Position numbers and translations under genes: made by a program
From: Syngnathus acus
Taxonomy: Eukaryota > Chordata > Actinopteri > Syngnathiformes > Syngnathidae
Direction: 5' to 3'
Length of the DNA: 64,000 nucleotides
Assembly (NCBI RefSeq): GCF_901709675.1
Contig: NC_051089.1
Coordinates: 21,243,508 to 21,307,507 of the forward strand
In this document: in pieces, positions 48,850 to 61,905 of the stretch
Numbering within the stretch: position 1 is the first letter of the stretch
Layout: every line of letters starts with the position of its first letter
Notes under the pieces: model-generated
Database searches by the model: none
What the model was told of the DNA's origin: nothing
Seen by the model: the letters and a program-made list of their open reading frames with translations, nothing else

Positions 48850-49723
48850 CCGTTTTTTTCCGTGTATAATGCGCCCCCATGTATAATACGCACCCTAAAA
48901 ATGGCATGTTGATGCTGGAAAAAAGCCTGTACCCATGTATAATACGCACCCAATTTTCTTTTTTTTTTTTTGCTTTTTTTTTTTTTTTTTTTTTTTTTAA
49001 GTCCCAATGATCGTCACACACGCAGGGAGGCAATGGGTCCCATTTTTATAGTCTTTGGTATGGTCTTAACTAGGCTGGATGTATTTTTTTTTTGTTGGCG
49101 TTGATTTCTCCGACTGCCCGTAAAGGCACCACCGCGATCAGATGAAAAGAGAGGAAAGTGACGTGCGGACATGTGAAAAAGGCGGCTCTGTATGGGAGAG
49201 ACGTTGAAGAGGAATAAAAACACCCTTGGAAACCAAAACTTGCCCCTCGTCGTGACTCGGAGCCGCAACAAATGTTTCGGATTTGTGTAGGGTACATTGT
49301 GACAGCAAACGAGCAGGTGATCGAGCAAGCGTCTGATACGAGAGCATTGCGTTCGTATGGAGCGTGTTTGAAGTGAACAGCAGAGACGAAAGGAACATGG
49401 CAAAGTGTTGTGAAATAAAATATTACCTGTAATACGCATTTTGTTATTTGCTGATTGTATTAAACTATCACATTCATTGTCAGTCAAGAAGAGAAGAGGA
49501 CTATTATCCCTTCTTTGACGAAATGACCAGAGCACAGTACAAACACACTATTGTCGGTCAGTCCTGTTGTTGGTTTTGTTGTACCATGATTTTCTTAAAA
49601 AAAAAAAAAAAAAAATTTTTTAAAAAAAAATTAAAAAAAATTTGTACCCATGTATAATGCGCACCCCAGATTTTAGGACAATAAATTAGTTAAATTTTGC
49701 GCATTATACACGGAAAAAAACGG
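48850..49723 (-). mobile_element. TATAATGCGC-family element, copy 2
   Basis: TA-flanked, inverted relative to 21201-22237 and nearly identical to it, but without the LTR-like segment. Confidence 0.88.
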
Positions 49724-49970
49724 TAATCAATTTGGGGGGAATTAAAAACTTAACTAACAAACCTGATCTAAAAACTAATTAAAACTAAATGAATTTAAAG
49801 AACACAAAAATCAAACTCAAATAAAGACCTATTACAATGAAAATTAAATACAATGAATACCTACTATACTTACTATTATTACCCTGATCCTCATCTTGTT
49901 ATGCATTAGGATAATTAAAAAAGAAGTACAATTGCTCTCACTGATTCACAGTTTCATCAAATATGTATTA

Positions 49971-50895
49971 CCGTTTTTTACCATGTATAATGCGCAAAAT
50001 TTAACTAATTTATTGTCCTAAAATCTGGGGTGCGCATTATACATGGGTCAAATTTTTATTTTTATTTTTTATTTTTTTTTAAGAAAATCATGGTAGTACA
50101 ACAATTTTTGAAGAAAATCTTGTCACGGATGGTTCTTTACAACGTCACTTTCCTCTCTTTTCATTTTAACCTAACTGATCGCGGTGGTGCCTTTCTGGGC
50201 AGTCGGAGAAATCAACGCCAACAAAAAAAATACATCCAGTTAACATCTAGTTAAGAAATCACCAGAAAGATCACCATGACAATTGTGAATAATAAATCAA
50301 TAATTATTATATATATTATATATATTATTATTATAATGATAAATAATTGTGATAAATAACTGGAACATCACTCAAATATTGGTGATCCCGTTGAGAGTCT
50401 CACATATTTCTTCGCTATCGAGTTTGCTACTGCATGCGCAGTGATACTGACCGGCAGAATAACATCCGGTTGTTCCCAAAGATGATCTTTTTTCTGAAAT
50501 AATTTTACGTTTACGGACTTAAGTAACCCGGCCGGGTCATACCAAAGACTATAAAAATGGGACCCATTGCCTCCCTGCTTGGCACTCAGCATTAAGGGTT
50601 GGAATTGGGGGGTTAGATCACCAAATGATTCCCGAGCGCGGCGCCGCTGCTGCTCACTGCTCCCCTCTCCCCCAGGGGATGGATCAAAATCACACGGGGA
50701 TGGGTCAAATGCAGAGGACAAATTTCACCACACCCAGATGCGTGTGTGACGATCATTGGGACTTTAAAAAAAAAAAAAAAAAAGGCAAAATTTGGGTGCG
50801 TATTATACATGGGTACAGGCTTTTTTCCAGCATCAACATGCCATTTTTAGGGTGCGTATTATACATGGGGGCGCATTATACATGGGAAAAAACGG
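49971..50895 (+). mobile_element. TATAATGCGC-family element, copy 3
   Basis: TA-flanked, ends CCGTTTTTTACCATGTATAAT and GCGCATTATACATGGGAAAAAACGG. It keeps a 200-base block (50568-50745, cctgcttggcactcagc...cccagatgcgtgtgtgac) that copies 1 and 2 lack. Confidence 0.85.
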
Positions 50896-50897
50896 TA

Positions 50898-52202
50898 CTT
50901 TATTTCGAAGCAGAGCATCATTAGAATTACTGCATTATGAATGGTACAATACCACACTTTTTTCACATTTTATTCGGCAAAGTAACATAGCTAAAAGGCG
51001 TAAAATCATGAATTAGAAAACACAAAAATCTGCTATTAGAATGAGACTTTTTTTTCTGAATTATATAAGGGAATTTTTCTTTGCAGTTCTCTTGCCTTTC
51101 TTTCAGCATCTACTGATTGTGGTGTTTTATTCAGAACCCAATGTTTAAAAAGAATGACAGTCACTGCTCTCAGATGGCTGTCAATGCTCGACCCCTTTTC
51201 CAAGCAAACCCTTCAAGCGTGGTAAGACCCAGAGTGACTAGAATACCGGACCTCGGGCATTAACCCACATTGGGAAAATGCTGGAGACACTGACGAGCAC
51301 ACCTTGTTTGCAATAACGTCTAAATCTGAAACTGTACGAGTGAGCCATAAAAGTAATTGTTTCTTTACAGCAGACTCATTTCTTGAATGAATCCTAGTCG
51401 CTTACTTTTGATGACAGGCACGTTTATTGAAGATAGAGGTCAAATGTATGATTGCTTCTTGGCAGTAGATAGGAGATGATGGAGCTTATTTAGTTTGTTG
51501 GCTAAAAAAATGGAACCGAAATGAAACCTGCCATAATACACTATGCAACAACCACACTGCTGAGGCATTATTTGACAAAAGCATTGCAACACAACATACC
51601 ACTCAATATCATAAATAGCAAGGAAGTAAGACCACATAAATATATTTGACATGGGAATTAATCTGATGAAAGAACACTGCTCTCTGTTCTGCCACCACAT
51701 AGATATTAAATATCTGATCTGTTAAATTACAAATAAATCAAAAAGATCGTGTGTCTGCCCTAATGTATGTTTATGGTATGTACAAACCTTGCATGGTAAT
51801 CATTAACGCTGTGTTGTACAGCCCTTGTCATCAGCTTCACATTTGAAAAATTCTCTGCAGTAAAATGTGAAGTATCATGAATGTAAGTCGCTGTGTTTTT
51901 GGAGAATACGCATGGTAAGTTAGTCACAATAACAGCGCATAGCGATGGAGCAACATTTGGAGACAAACTCAAGCAAATAAGTAAATGTGCAATTATTTGT
52001 CGGCTGTACTGATGCATGTTCTTGCACTTGACTGTGTTACTGCACTTACCAATTGCCTTTGTCTTATGGATGGATGTTGTTGTGGTGAAAGTAAGATGGA
52101 GAGCTAAAAGAAGCTTTGGAAGACATCTCTACAATCAAAGTCAGGTCTATGACATGCGTGATAGAATAATATGTCAAATGCCACTCAACTCAGTTTTATT
52201 TA
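50898..52202. other. brsk2 intron, nothing recognised
   Basis: No exon or clear element. Confidence 0.4.
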
Positions 52203-52210
52203 TTGAACAC

Positions 52211-52973
52211 TAGGGGTGTAACGATTCATCGATACACATCGATTAATCGATATAATGCTCTACGATTTGTTGGCATCGATGCTAAACGTAAACATCGATC
52301 TATATCGCCCGTTTTTGACCTCGGACATTAGACGCGACTTTATTTTGAAATCCAGGTCATTGTTGCTTGCTTCCTCTTTCCGGGAGCAGTGCGCGGCGTG
52401 TTGTGTTGTGAGCAGAGCAGGCACGTGAAAGGGGAGCCGACAACTACGCGGCTCCTGGGCTGGTGCTATGGCTAGTGTCCAAGAAGTTAGTGTATAGTTC
52501 TCTGGTATTGCAAGAGAATGTGGGTTTTTTTTGCATTTGGATTAGAACATATGGTCAAGGTGTAATGTTTACTACATTCATTATAAAGAACTTATTTTTG
52601 TTTTGTAATTAAATAGTTCAGTAATGCACTTTAAAGTTAATGGTATTACAAAAAAAGAAAGAATATTCATTTTTCTTTACTTACTTATATGAGAAAAAAT
52701 ATAGGAATTTGATAAAGTTCAGTGTTAAAATAAGCACTTTGTATACTACAATACTCTTGTAATTTCCTAAATAAAGAGTTTGCAGTACCTTGTTGATTTT
52801 GCGTATGAATTGTTATAAATCAGGATATTGTTCTATATCGATCGTAGAGCACTATATCGTGATGTATCGTGAATGAATCACAGCAGGCTTTAAGATATCG
52901 GCAAATATCGTATCGTGCTTCTTTGTATCGATATGATATCGTATCGTGACAAAACCCGCGATTTACACCCCTA
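52211..52973 (+). mobile_element. hAT element, deleted, TAGGGGTGTAA ends (copy 2)
   Basis: 763 bp with a perfect 8-bp duplication TTGAACAC (52203-52210, 52974-52981). Opposite orientation to 44796-45568. The BED-finger start is cut after atggctagtgtccaagaag (52467). Confidence 0.92.
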
Positions 52974-53057
52974 TTGAACACTAAATAAACGCAGCTGTAG
53001 CTGTAAGAAAAGCTGCACATAGGATGGGACAACACACTATAAACGTAACAACAATGA

Positions 53058-53170
53058 GAATGAATGAATGAATGAATGAATGAATGAATGAATGAATGAA
53101 TGAATGAATGAATGAATGAATGAATGAATGTTCGTTCGTTCGTTCGTTCGTTCGATTGAACGAACGAACT
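53058..53170. repeat. (TGAA)n / (TTCG)n palindromic microsatellite
   Basis: About 17 AATG units pass into TTCG units and then cgaacgaac, so the end can fold back on itself. Confidence 0.9.
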
Positions 53171-55392
53171 AATTAATTAGTTAGATAGATAATTACGTTA
53201 TGGAAATATGCAAATTATGGAAGAGCTTCCTTCACAATGAATAAGGATACAGGAGGTCGATAGTGTTTCCCTCTTGTTGTGCAGTCAACATGTGTGAGTT
53301 TGCTTGTCAATGAAAGAGAGGAAGATGGTCAAAATGTCCAGTGAGCAGTATGAGGTCAGTCACCACAGTGCTGGAAGTGTAAATCTTGCTATCACAGCAT
53401 GCATGATGTCCATTTCAATGTTATGAGCAACTGCTGTCTAACAGCCATTTGTCGGTGAGTAACACACACACAGATGAAATGCTTAAATCCTCTGTCCCAT
53501 TTAGTCCTTGCTCTCAATTCATTTGACATCATTTGTCTTGGACTTCTCTACGGAAATTGTTTCCCTCTAGTTTAGGTAGTCCCACCAGGAATCGGCAGAG
53601 AAAAGGTGTTGAGTCTGTAGAGAACGATCCTGATTCTGCAAAGAGCAATTCATGATTGTGTTGAGCTGAAATGGCCATTTATAAAGCAAATTGATATAAT
53701 AATGAAGTAAGAATTATTTTAGGCATTTATTTGCAAAAGAGAAAGATTGTGGTCATAAAATAATCAACATCAATATTATCTTTGTCCATCTTTGGCAGAT
53801 TTATTTAATACATTTGATTAACATAACTCATAAAGTGCAAAACATTTAACCAAACTACGGACTTGAGACAAAGAAATAGACAGAGAAAAAATGCCACTTC
53901 TCTTACTCAAAATATTTCTTTCTTCTGCTGCATCGCTTCTCTGTCATTACGAGATGGTAAAAAGATGAAAATAAAGATAAAAAGATGTGCATGTCATTCA
54001 ACATCGCTTTGTGCGCATTCGTGTCATATTGCGTCCACGTGCTGTTCACATTACAGATGTCATATTTCTGTTTCTAATGTTACAGAGAAGATAAAAAGTC
54101 ATATTTAAAAAAATATTATTGGGCATTGTGCCCTGCTGTATGAGCCCATTTTGACATCTATGTAGCTGCTGGGATGAAAACTAGATGTAAATCTAATATT
54201 CTCACCCTAATTTCTGGTGACAGTTTCGATTTCTGCAATAGATTCCGTGATTGCAGAATTGTCGATTCTTGGAGGAACTATTTAAGTGTAAGTCAAAATT
54301 TGAAAAATGGCCATACAAACACATATTTTTTCCCAAGCCAACAATTAATGCCTCAAAACTGTGACTTTCTGAAAGCTTGCGGCAAAGAAATATCATTTTG
54401 ATTTCCACCAAATACGTTTTTTTTTTTCACTCACTAAAGACAAAGCTGAAGGCAACAAGACCCATACACAAATTGCAATTGAAGGTGGTGTCAGTGAATG
54501 CCTGGAAATTGACAAATTAGTGTCCATGGGCTCCAGATGGCTATATTTACTCTTCACTCAATGTCCAGATATTTTGAATATATTCAATCGGTGGCTGTAG
54601 AGACAGATGGGTTGTGTGTTTTTTTTCTACGTATGAGCCACTCATGAGTTGTCTTCCACTGTGTCGATTAGCTCTCCATCTCAACTGAGGAAAATGAGAC
54701 TCAGACACAAACATTGCTAACAATTTGACAACCACGCATCCCTCACCAATATTTACACAATACAACATACACTGTCTGCTCTGTATTGTCCAGTGTCTTC
54801 ACTTCTGTTTTTGGGTGCTTTCAAACTGGGACGTTTTACAGTAATTGAAGTGTCGTTGATTATCCCCCTCACAGCTTTCTGTGTTGTGTGGCACGGTTGA
54901 GCTTAAATGAGTAAACTGACTCATCAACCAATCAGTTTTGGCGCTAACCAACTTTTTGGTGACCTTAAGAACTGACTGATTCAAAACTGACTTATATAAT
55001 CAATAATGCTATAGCAACACATCCTTTCACCATGTGATGTTGGATTAATTAATGGTCGCGTGCACTATTTGCTGGTGTGCTGCAGCGTGGTAGAATGAAA
55101 AGGACAAGTGACTGTCGACCACGAGTCAATCGCATGACAGATTTATTAGCGCAGCTTCACTTACTAATCTATACAGCAAACATGTTTATATTTTTACTCA
55201 CGTTCCTGACCAATAAAACATGTGGACGATATAGTTGTGATGCATATTGTGTCGCATAATTTTTTTTTAACTGGAACATGCACCAAACTCTGGGGGTGCT
55301 AGTTGAATGGGAGAAGGAAAATATCACAGTGAAAGCACCCATAACTTTATTGATATGCCCAAGTCAATCATATATCTGCCACAAGTCATCCT
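53171..55392. other. brsk2 intron, nothing recognised
   Basis: Only short ORFs; no exon. Confidence 0.4.
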
Positions 55393-55958
55393 TATGCTGT
55401 GCTCAGACCAAATGCGAGATTGTTTCGTCTCACTTTACTCTCCAAAGTTTAACCGCAGAGTATGTATGGGTTGTGGATGCTTCATTCTCGCATGCGGAGA
55501 AGGGGAGGGGCTTTGCTTGGTACAGCGTTTCAGCGGGTCGATAAAAGACAACACTGCAGAGTCCTTCCACTTCTTTCCTGGGACTGCAGCCGAGCCACTC
55601 TTTTTCCTCCTGCAGTAAATACAAGTAAATGCATATGACAGGTATGCCAACTTCCTCGCTCAACATTGTTCAAGCCTGCTCTCTTCTGCTTCTGTCCCTG
55701 CATTGCTGTGTTGTAGGATGACTACAGACAGATATACAGAACGTTGTGTGTGACGTATTACATTTCCAAAGCTGATTGGCTGCCAAGAGGTGATGTTTGA
55801 CAACAGTTTAATTTTCCTAATTTGGGCAAATAAGCCAATTTGCAGATTATCAGTACACGGTCGTGCATCACATCTCTCCAAACTCGTCATCCGTACCATG
55901 ACACACATACGCACCACCAGAAATGCTCACCTCACGTTTGGTCTGAACGTAGCTATAA
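55393..55958. mobile_element. possible MITE
   Basis: tatgctgtgctcagaccaaatg at the left and, inverted, tatagctacgttcagaccaaac at the right. No duplication identified. Confidence 0.35.
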
Positions 55959-56735
55959 AAATATTGCAGGTAAAAAACTTGTCTTAAATATGGTCAAATA
56001 TGTGTGCAAACTTTTTTTTCAAAAGATTCAAAAGTAAAACACGCGAAGGATGATGAGCCGCACTATTTATGATGACGTGTAAACAAGAGCATATTTTGCC
56101 TTCTTATGGCTAATAAGGCCTGCAAATACTAGAACGATCAGTTGGAATCATTGGAGGCTCAAAACAGCACTTTTTCCTGAGCTGGGAAAGCTAAAGGCAT
56201 GCAAGATAATTGTCATCGTAATCAGGGCCAATAATCGCTTGGGAAAGTGGGTGTAGAAAACCATTCAAAAACACTGCTCGATGAAACAAATCTCAATGGG
56301 AGCATTTAGCTGCAGGTCTCTTACCAGAAGTTCCTCCGACATTTGTCCGCACAGAATTGACCCTGGGAATAAGGTGGATACAGTGACCTGTACAAACTGT
56401 ACAGCAGAGTGCTGTTTGATTATATTTTTCCCTTTCCCTTATGTAACTAATGCCAGAATCATGTCACTTGATCTATTTTTAAATATATTGTTTCAAACGA
56501 GTTTCAAATCTTCAAGCCACACTAGTGGCAGATACAATGATTGACAAGGTGAATCCCTTCATCAGTAAAAATGGAAGTTAGGATGCTGAAAGTCAAAGCA
56601 GATGATGTGTGTCCATACAGCTTGTCTGCTCCAACAAACCCACAATGTCTTTCCAAGATGTGCAAGAGTCTTGTTTTCTCCAGCTCCACTCTTCCTCTCA
56701 TCCCTCTCATGTTGACCTCATTGCTCATCTGTTTT

Positions 56736-56738
<3 letters not shown>

Positions 56739-56812
<74 letters not shown>
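56739..56812 (+). repeat. (CT)37 microsatellite forming a splice pyrimidine tract
   Basis: 74 bases of CT ending 28 bases before the acceptor of the last brsk2 exon. Confidence 0.95.
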
Positions 56813-56816
<4 letters not shown>

Positions 56817-56840
56817 CCTTTTCTTTATCCGTCTGTGTAG

Positions 56841-57064
56841 GCAGCCCGTTGAGTAACTTCTTTGACGTAATTAAACAGCTTTTTTCAGACGACAAGAACA
56901 CCCAAGCGTCCCACTCCCCCGGTGCTCCCGTCGAGTCTAGCTCCCCTGACAAGCATGCTCCCGGCAGCAAGCCCCACCAGCCTCCGCCCAAAGACTCGAA
57001 ATGCCTTGCTGGCAAAGACAAAACAAAGATGGCCACCAGCAACAGGACACAAGAACAACCTTAA
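56841..57064 (+). CDS. brsk2: brsk2 terminal coding exon
   Basis: 224-nt coding part of the last exon. Two bases complete Gly, then [20 protein letters not shown] and a Ser/Pro/Lys-rich tail ending TSNRTQEQP and TAA (57062-57064). The start and the KDKTKM...R.QEQP end match the BRSK2 isoform whose tail reads [20 protein letters not shown]...DTAKMG...RREQP. The acceptor gtctgtgtag is preceded by a 74-nt CT microsatellite acting as an extremely long pyrimidine tract. The small exon coding TTNCMEMMTGRLSKC in human transcripts was not found in the preceding 11-kb intron by eye. Confidence 0.93.
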
Positions 57065-57962
57065 GGAGCAGTAGCTGTGTATATCTAGATGAAAAAGGTT
57101 GTTAACAGGTCCTGAAACAAGATGGAGAGCCGCTTATGTTGCCCTTATCTAAAGGGCTCCCATCTGGGAGACACAACTCAACTACTTCATCTTTACCTAT
57201 GGATTTTATACAGCTTTATGGGAATGGCTATTTCAATTAATTTGTAGCAAATGTACTGTAGCTTTGCTAGCTCAACCTTCTGTCACAATCGCTGTCCTGG
57301 GGGGTGTTCACTAGCTTTGTGTGGTCCTCCTATGTTTGATAGCTTAACTTGTCTCTGCCACCAGGGATCATCCACAATAACTATTAACCCCGGCACGTCC
57401 TTGAGAACCTGCTCGCTCCTCTCCGTCACCACAAGCGTCTGCAGAACAGACTGAGCATCCACCCTCACTTTTCTCCACTTCCAACTCTTCAAGCCTTTTG
57501 TCAGTCCATTCCGCCCACCAGACAAATCTCTTCCTGAAAGAGTTGTATAAAAGAAAAAAATAGCCTTAAGACAGTGATGTTTGTCAATTCGCTCCCATGT
57601 TCTACTGTTTTGTTTTTTTGCTTCAGTTCCTCCCATGTAATATATCCCACATAAAAACACGCAAATGCACAAATATAAACATGTGGATTGTAATAACTTC
57701 CACACAAATGATAGGAAAGAGTAATGAAGCAGACAGATGGAGAGATGGACAAAGATCTATATGGCTGTGATTCTTTATCAAGTTCTCTTTCTTTGTGGAT
57801 GACTTTTTTTTTTTAAGCTTTGGGACATTTGTTTCTAATGCGGCTCAAACGTGTGGGGATCTTGCATAAATGAATGATGTTCAGTTGTACAGAATGCGTG
57901 TTGTTTTGTAGGTGTTGTAACATGTATCTCTGTAGTAAAGGCCTGGTCACACCATATATGTA

Positions 57963-58004
<42 letters not shown>

Positions 58005-58025
58005 GTATATATATACGTATCTATA

Positions 58026-58590
58026 TCCATCCATTTTCTGTACCGCTTAGTCCCCACGGGGGTCGCGGGCGTGCTGGAGCCTATCCCAGCCGTCATCGGG
58101 CAGTAGGCGGGGGACACCCTGAACCGGTTGCCAGCCAATCGCAGGGCACACAGAGACAAACAACCATACGCACTCGCACTCACACCTAGGGACAATTTGG
58201 AGTGCTCAATCGGCCTACCAAGCATCCATCCATCCATTTTCTGCCCCGCTTTATCCCCACGGGGGTCGCGGGCTTGCCGGAGCCTATCCCAGCTGTCATC
58301 GGGCAGTAGGCGGGGGACACCCTGAACTGGTTGCCAGCCAATTGCAGGGCACACAGAGACGAACAACCATCCGCACACGCACTCACACCTAGGGACAATT
58401 TGGAGTGCGCAATCGGCCTACCAAGCATGTTTTTGGGATGTGGGAGGAAACCGGAGTGCCCGGAGAAAGCCCACGCGGGCCCGGGGAGAACATGCAAACT
58501 CCACACAGGGAGGGCCGGAGGTGGAATCGAACCCGCACCCTCCTAACTGTGAGGGGGACGTGCTACCCAGTGCGCCACCGAGCCGCCTAT
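58026..58590 (+). repeat. two tandem 'GGGGTCGCGGGC' repeats
   Basis: A half copy (58026-58205) followed by a full copy (58205-58590) that runs on through gggaggaaaccggagtgcccgg and acatgcaaactccacacagg to cccgcaccctcctaactgtg. TA arrays flank both sides. Confidence 0.9.
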
Positions 58591-58644
58591 ATATATACTA
58601 TATACGTATATATATATATATATATATTTCGATTCGATTCGAGG

Positions 58645-58890
58645 TTTGATTCCACCTCCGGCCCTCCCTGTGTGGAATTTGCATGTTCTCCCTGTTCTCC
58701 CCGAGCCCGCGCCGGTTTCCTCCCACATCCCAAAAACATGCTTGTTAGGCCGTTTGCGCACTCCAAAATTGTCCCTAGGTGTGAGTGCGAGTGCGAATGG
58801 TTGTTCGTCTCTGTGTGCCCTGCGATTGGCTGGCAACCAGTTCAGGGTGTCCCCCGCCTACTGCCCGATGACTGCTGGGATAGGCTTTGT
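58645..58890 (-). repeat. inverted 'GGGGTCGCGGGC' repeat
   Basis: Reverse orientation of the copy at 58205-58590, about 50 bases away across a TA array. Confidence 0.9.
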
Positions 58891-58899
58891 TACTGATAT

Positions 58900-58909
58900 G
58901 TATATATAC

Positions 58910-58983
<74 letters not shown>

Positions 58984-59073
58984 GTATATATATGTATATC
59001 GGGCAGTCGGTAGGTGTATGTATATGTGTATGTATATACGTATATATATATATATACGTATATACACATTAAG

Positions 59074-59109
<36 letters not shown>

Positions 59110-59110
59110 T
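58900..59110. repeat. (TA)n arrays
   Basis: Long TA runs with gtata/cgtata interruptions; a further run is at 57962-58025. Confidence 0.95.
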
Positions 59111-60326
59111 TACCAAGACATTATTTAAGGACAAAGAGTATCATTTTACAGTTCATTGTCTATTTGAAAACACTGCATCTCCGCAGGTGTCAAAGCAGTT
59201 AAATAACATTTGCATTACAATTTACCATCTGATTTACAATGTCATGTCTTGCATCACTACTTGTATTTTTCACTTGAGTAGTTTTTTAAATCAGTCATTT
59301 CAAAACAAAATGAATAATGAACCCAGTTACTATTTGCAATTTACTATGTATGATTATACACATTTTCTAGAATGAATCTGGAATTCTAATGAATTGTTTG
59401 CCTTGACCTGGTGTGACTGGGCCTCACTGACACTACATCTCATTTTCTTTTGCACTTTTAATGAGTGGCTGAAAACTTTTAAGCCCCTGTATTTAATTTA
59501 AAATATATATTATTAGGTACTGCAGGATTAAGACAAGACTGAACCGCTGTGTCTATTTTTGTACTTTATTTTTGTTGTTAATTTATTCTCACTTATTTAT
59601 AGGGTTCGGGTTCCTTTTGCCATGTTTAAATTATTTGGTTGCAGAGATCTTTGGTCGGATTTCATTATTTTTGTGTTGTTGAACAAAACCTTGTAATCTA
59701 TGTGTTGGGGGGAGAGTCATTTGCCGTAATTTAAGAATGTAGAGGTAGCTCTTTGAAAAGAACTTTCAACCTTTGTTGCTTATTGTCAGTTTGTATGATG
59801 ACTCAGATCTCACCAAGCTCTCATCCTGTAAATAAGACAAGTTTACTTACAAGCTTGTTTAAACGACCAGGAGAATTCCTACTTAGCTTTGACCTCTGAA
59901 GGTTGTTTGCATGTTCAGCATTTGGCTTTTCTTTTCATGTCGTTGTAGGACTTATTCTCTTGTTCCCTTTTCTATTTCAACTTATTTATGTTGCTAATGT
60001 TCTTTTATTTTGTTCATTCATACACTTCCCCCTACCTTAAAGACCTCTTTTTTTAATGTGCTTATCATTATCATGCAATTCATCCTCCTTACTTGTGTCT
60101 CTCCACGTGGGACCTCGCTGGCGACCAGGCCACACTCCTTGCTTGGCTGTTGGCTAATCAGAGAGAAGTTTAAAGCAATATCTTTTATTGTTTGCTTTCC
60201 TCTTTTTCTACACTGGGAATCCAGAGCACACAGAATGGACTCGGAGCATCCAACTGAGCGAACGGGATCAATACTGGCAATGTGTTCCCTTGTGATGTAA
60301 CTGTGAACAACTTCAGTGCTAAAGGA

Positions 60327-60332
60327 AATAAA
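60327..60332 (+). terminator. candidate polyadenylation signal AATAAA
   Basis: Canonical AATAAA about 3.3 kb after the brsk2 stop codon, with a GT/T-rich stretch (tgttgactttgg...gtgtacttttatt) downstream. It is the first convincing signal followed by non-gene, fragment-rich sequence. Confidence 0.4.
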
Positions 60333-60449
60333 TCTGTTGACTTTGGAGCTGGGTGTACTTTTATTAAAATTGTTTGATTTCTGCGAACATGTCAATGATT
60401 TACACTTTCGGTTGGGGTATAATTCTTGTACAGTGGCATAATATTTGCA

Positions 60450-60800
60450 TCCATCCATCTATTATCTGTACCGCTTGGGGTCACGGGCATGCTGGAGCCT
60501 GTCCCAGCAGTCATCGGGCAGTAGGCGGGGGACACCCTGAACCAGTTGCCAGCCAATCGCAGGGCGCAGAGACGAACAACCATTCGCACTCACACTCACC
60601 TACGGGCAATTCAGTGTGCTCAATCAACCTACGATGCATGTTTTTGAGAAGTAGGAGGAAATCGAAGTGCCCGGAGAAAACCCACGCAGGCACGGGGAGA
60701 ACATGCAAACTCCACACAGTGAGGGCCGGAGGTGGAATTGAACCTGCACCCTGAGAACTGTGAAGCGGATGTGCTAACCAGTGCAACACCGTGCTGCCAA
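60450..60800 (+). repeat. 'GGGGTCGCGGGC'-family repeat
   Basis: Full-length copy (ccatccatctattatctgtacc...gtgctaaccagtgcaacaccg) just after the putative brsk2 3' end. Confidence 0.88.
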
Positions 60801-60827
60801 TATTTGCATTGATTTTTAGAAATTCAA

Positions 60828-61090
60828 GATTCAATATTCAAGAGTTTTTATTCGCCATGTTTGAGCGTCCCAAACAAGGAATTTGACTTCGGTAAATCAC
60901 AGCCTCTATTCAACATTTAGGTGACTAACAGCACTCAGGACATGTGAAAAATGGCAAATATTCTCAAACATCCCTTGATCTTAAACTCCCAAGAGGGCAA
61001 GGAAAAACTCAAAACTCCAGCTAGGGGAAATGAGAAACCTTGAGAAGAGTCCACAGATGGGAGGGTCCCTCTTCCAGGATGAAATAATAG
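60828..61090. repeat. dispersed fish repeat, LINE-tail-like
   Basis: ttcaagagtttttattcgccatg, caaggaatttgacttcgg, gaaaaactcaaaactccag and gagaaaccttgagaagag; no coding part. Confidence 0.5.
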
Positions 61091-61496
61091 TCTGTAATTT
61101 ATTTTACTTCATAAAGACAGTCCCCAATAAACCTAATGTAGAGAGGACCACTGTTGGCCTCCCTGTTGTTAAAGAATGTACCGGTGACTTTTAATGATGT
61201 GTTCTTCTATAACGTGTTCTTTTTCAACAAAATCATGGTACCGGTCTCACAATACTATAATAGAAGCTGATTAGAGGGGAAAAAATACAAGTCATTCAAA
61301 ATACAACATTTTCATTGTGCAATACGTCTGTGTTGTGATGTGGCAGTAGTTTTGTTTCATACGTACAGTATATTTAGTAACCCCTCACCCTTAAAGTGTA
61401 CAGTAGGCCTACCTACTGTAGGCCGACATAGCCTATTTGTTAATTCAAAGGTGAGAGATTTGAAAAACAATCCAAGGATACTAACAGTATAGGCCA

Positions 61497-61905
61497 AACA
61501 TGGACAAACTACAGCCCGCGGACCACATCCGGCCCACGGGGCCGTTTAATCCGGCCCGCCAAACCTGAATAAATTGTATTATTAAACATTTTTTGCGGTC
61601 ATTTTCCCTGCAATGTCTGTGTTTCCCCAGTAGATGGGGAAACGCCCACCGGCGCATTTACCCTTTACTCCCGGAAGCCGTGTCAGAAACCTCAGTGCAC
61701 ACTCACAAGTGCACTCAGTAGCACTCTGCACTCTATTTCTATCAGTGCCGAATTTCGAGTGTGGGCTGTGACGTCAGCATTCTCGTAATTCGCGCACTGA
61801 GCTTTCAGATACAGTTGTACGTTAAAGCTACCGACAAACCCCAGACGCGCGTTAATAACAGTCCGATAAGTCTGAGTCAGACGAACATGTCAACCAAGCA
61901 CCGTC
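61497..61905 (+). mobile_element. hAT-like 5' fragment
   Basis: acatggacaaactacagcccgcgg...ccggcccacggggccg resembles the ends of the hAT elements above. It runs to an ATG at 61887 (ATGTCAACCAAGCACCGTC), where homology is cut and gypsy sequence begins. Confidence 0.5.

Larger units (their letters stand above)
57065..60335 (+). other. brsk2: putative brsk2 3' UTR
   Basis: No coding frame follows the stop. The stretch 59400-60330 is AT-rich with several ATTTA-like motifs. An AATAAA at 60327-60332, followed within about 50 bases by a T-rich stretch, is the best polyadenylation candidate. The putative UTR is interrupted by three 'GGGGTCGCGGGC' repeats and TA arrays (57960-59110). The UTR end is inferred; earlier sites are possible. 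Confidence 0.45.

Noticed and set aside
56571-56840. Ser-Leu repeat ORF before the last brsk2 exon
   Set aside because: Translation of the CT microsatellite; the exon begins only after the gtgtag acceptor at 56840.
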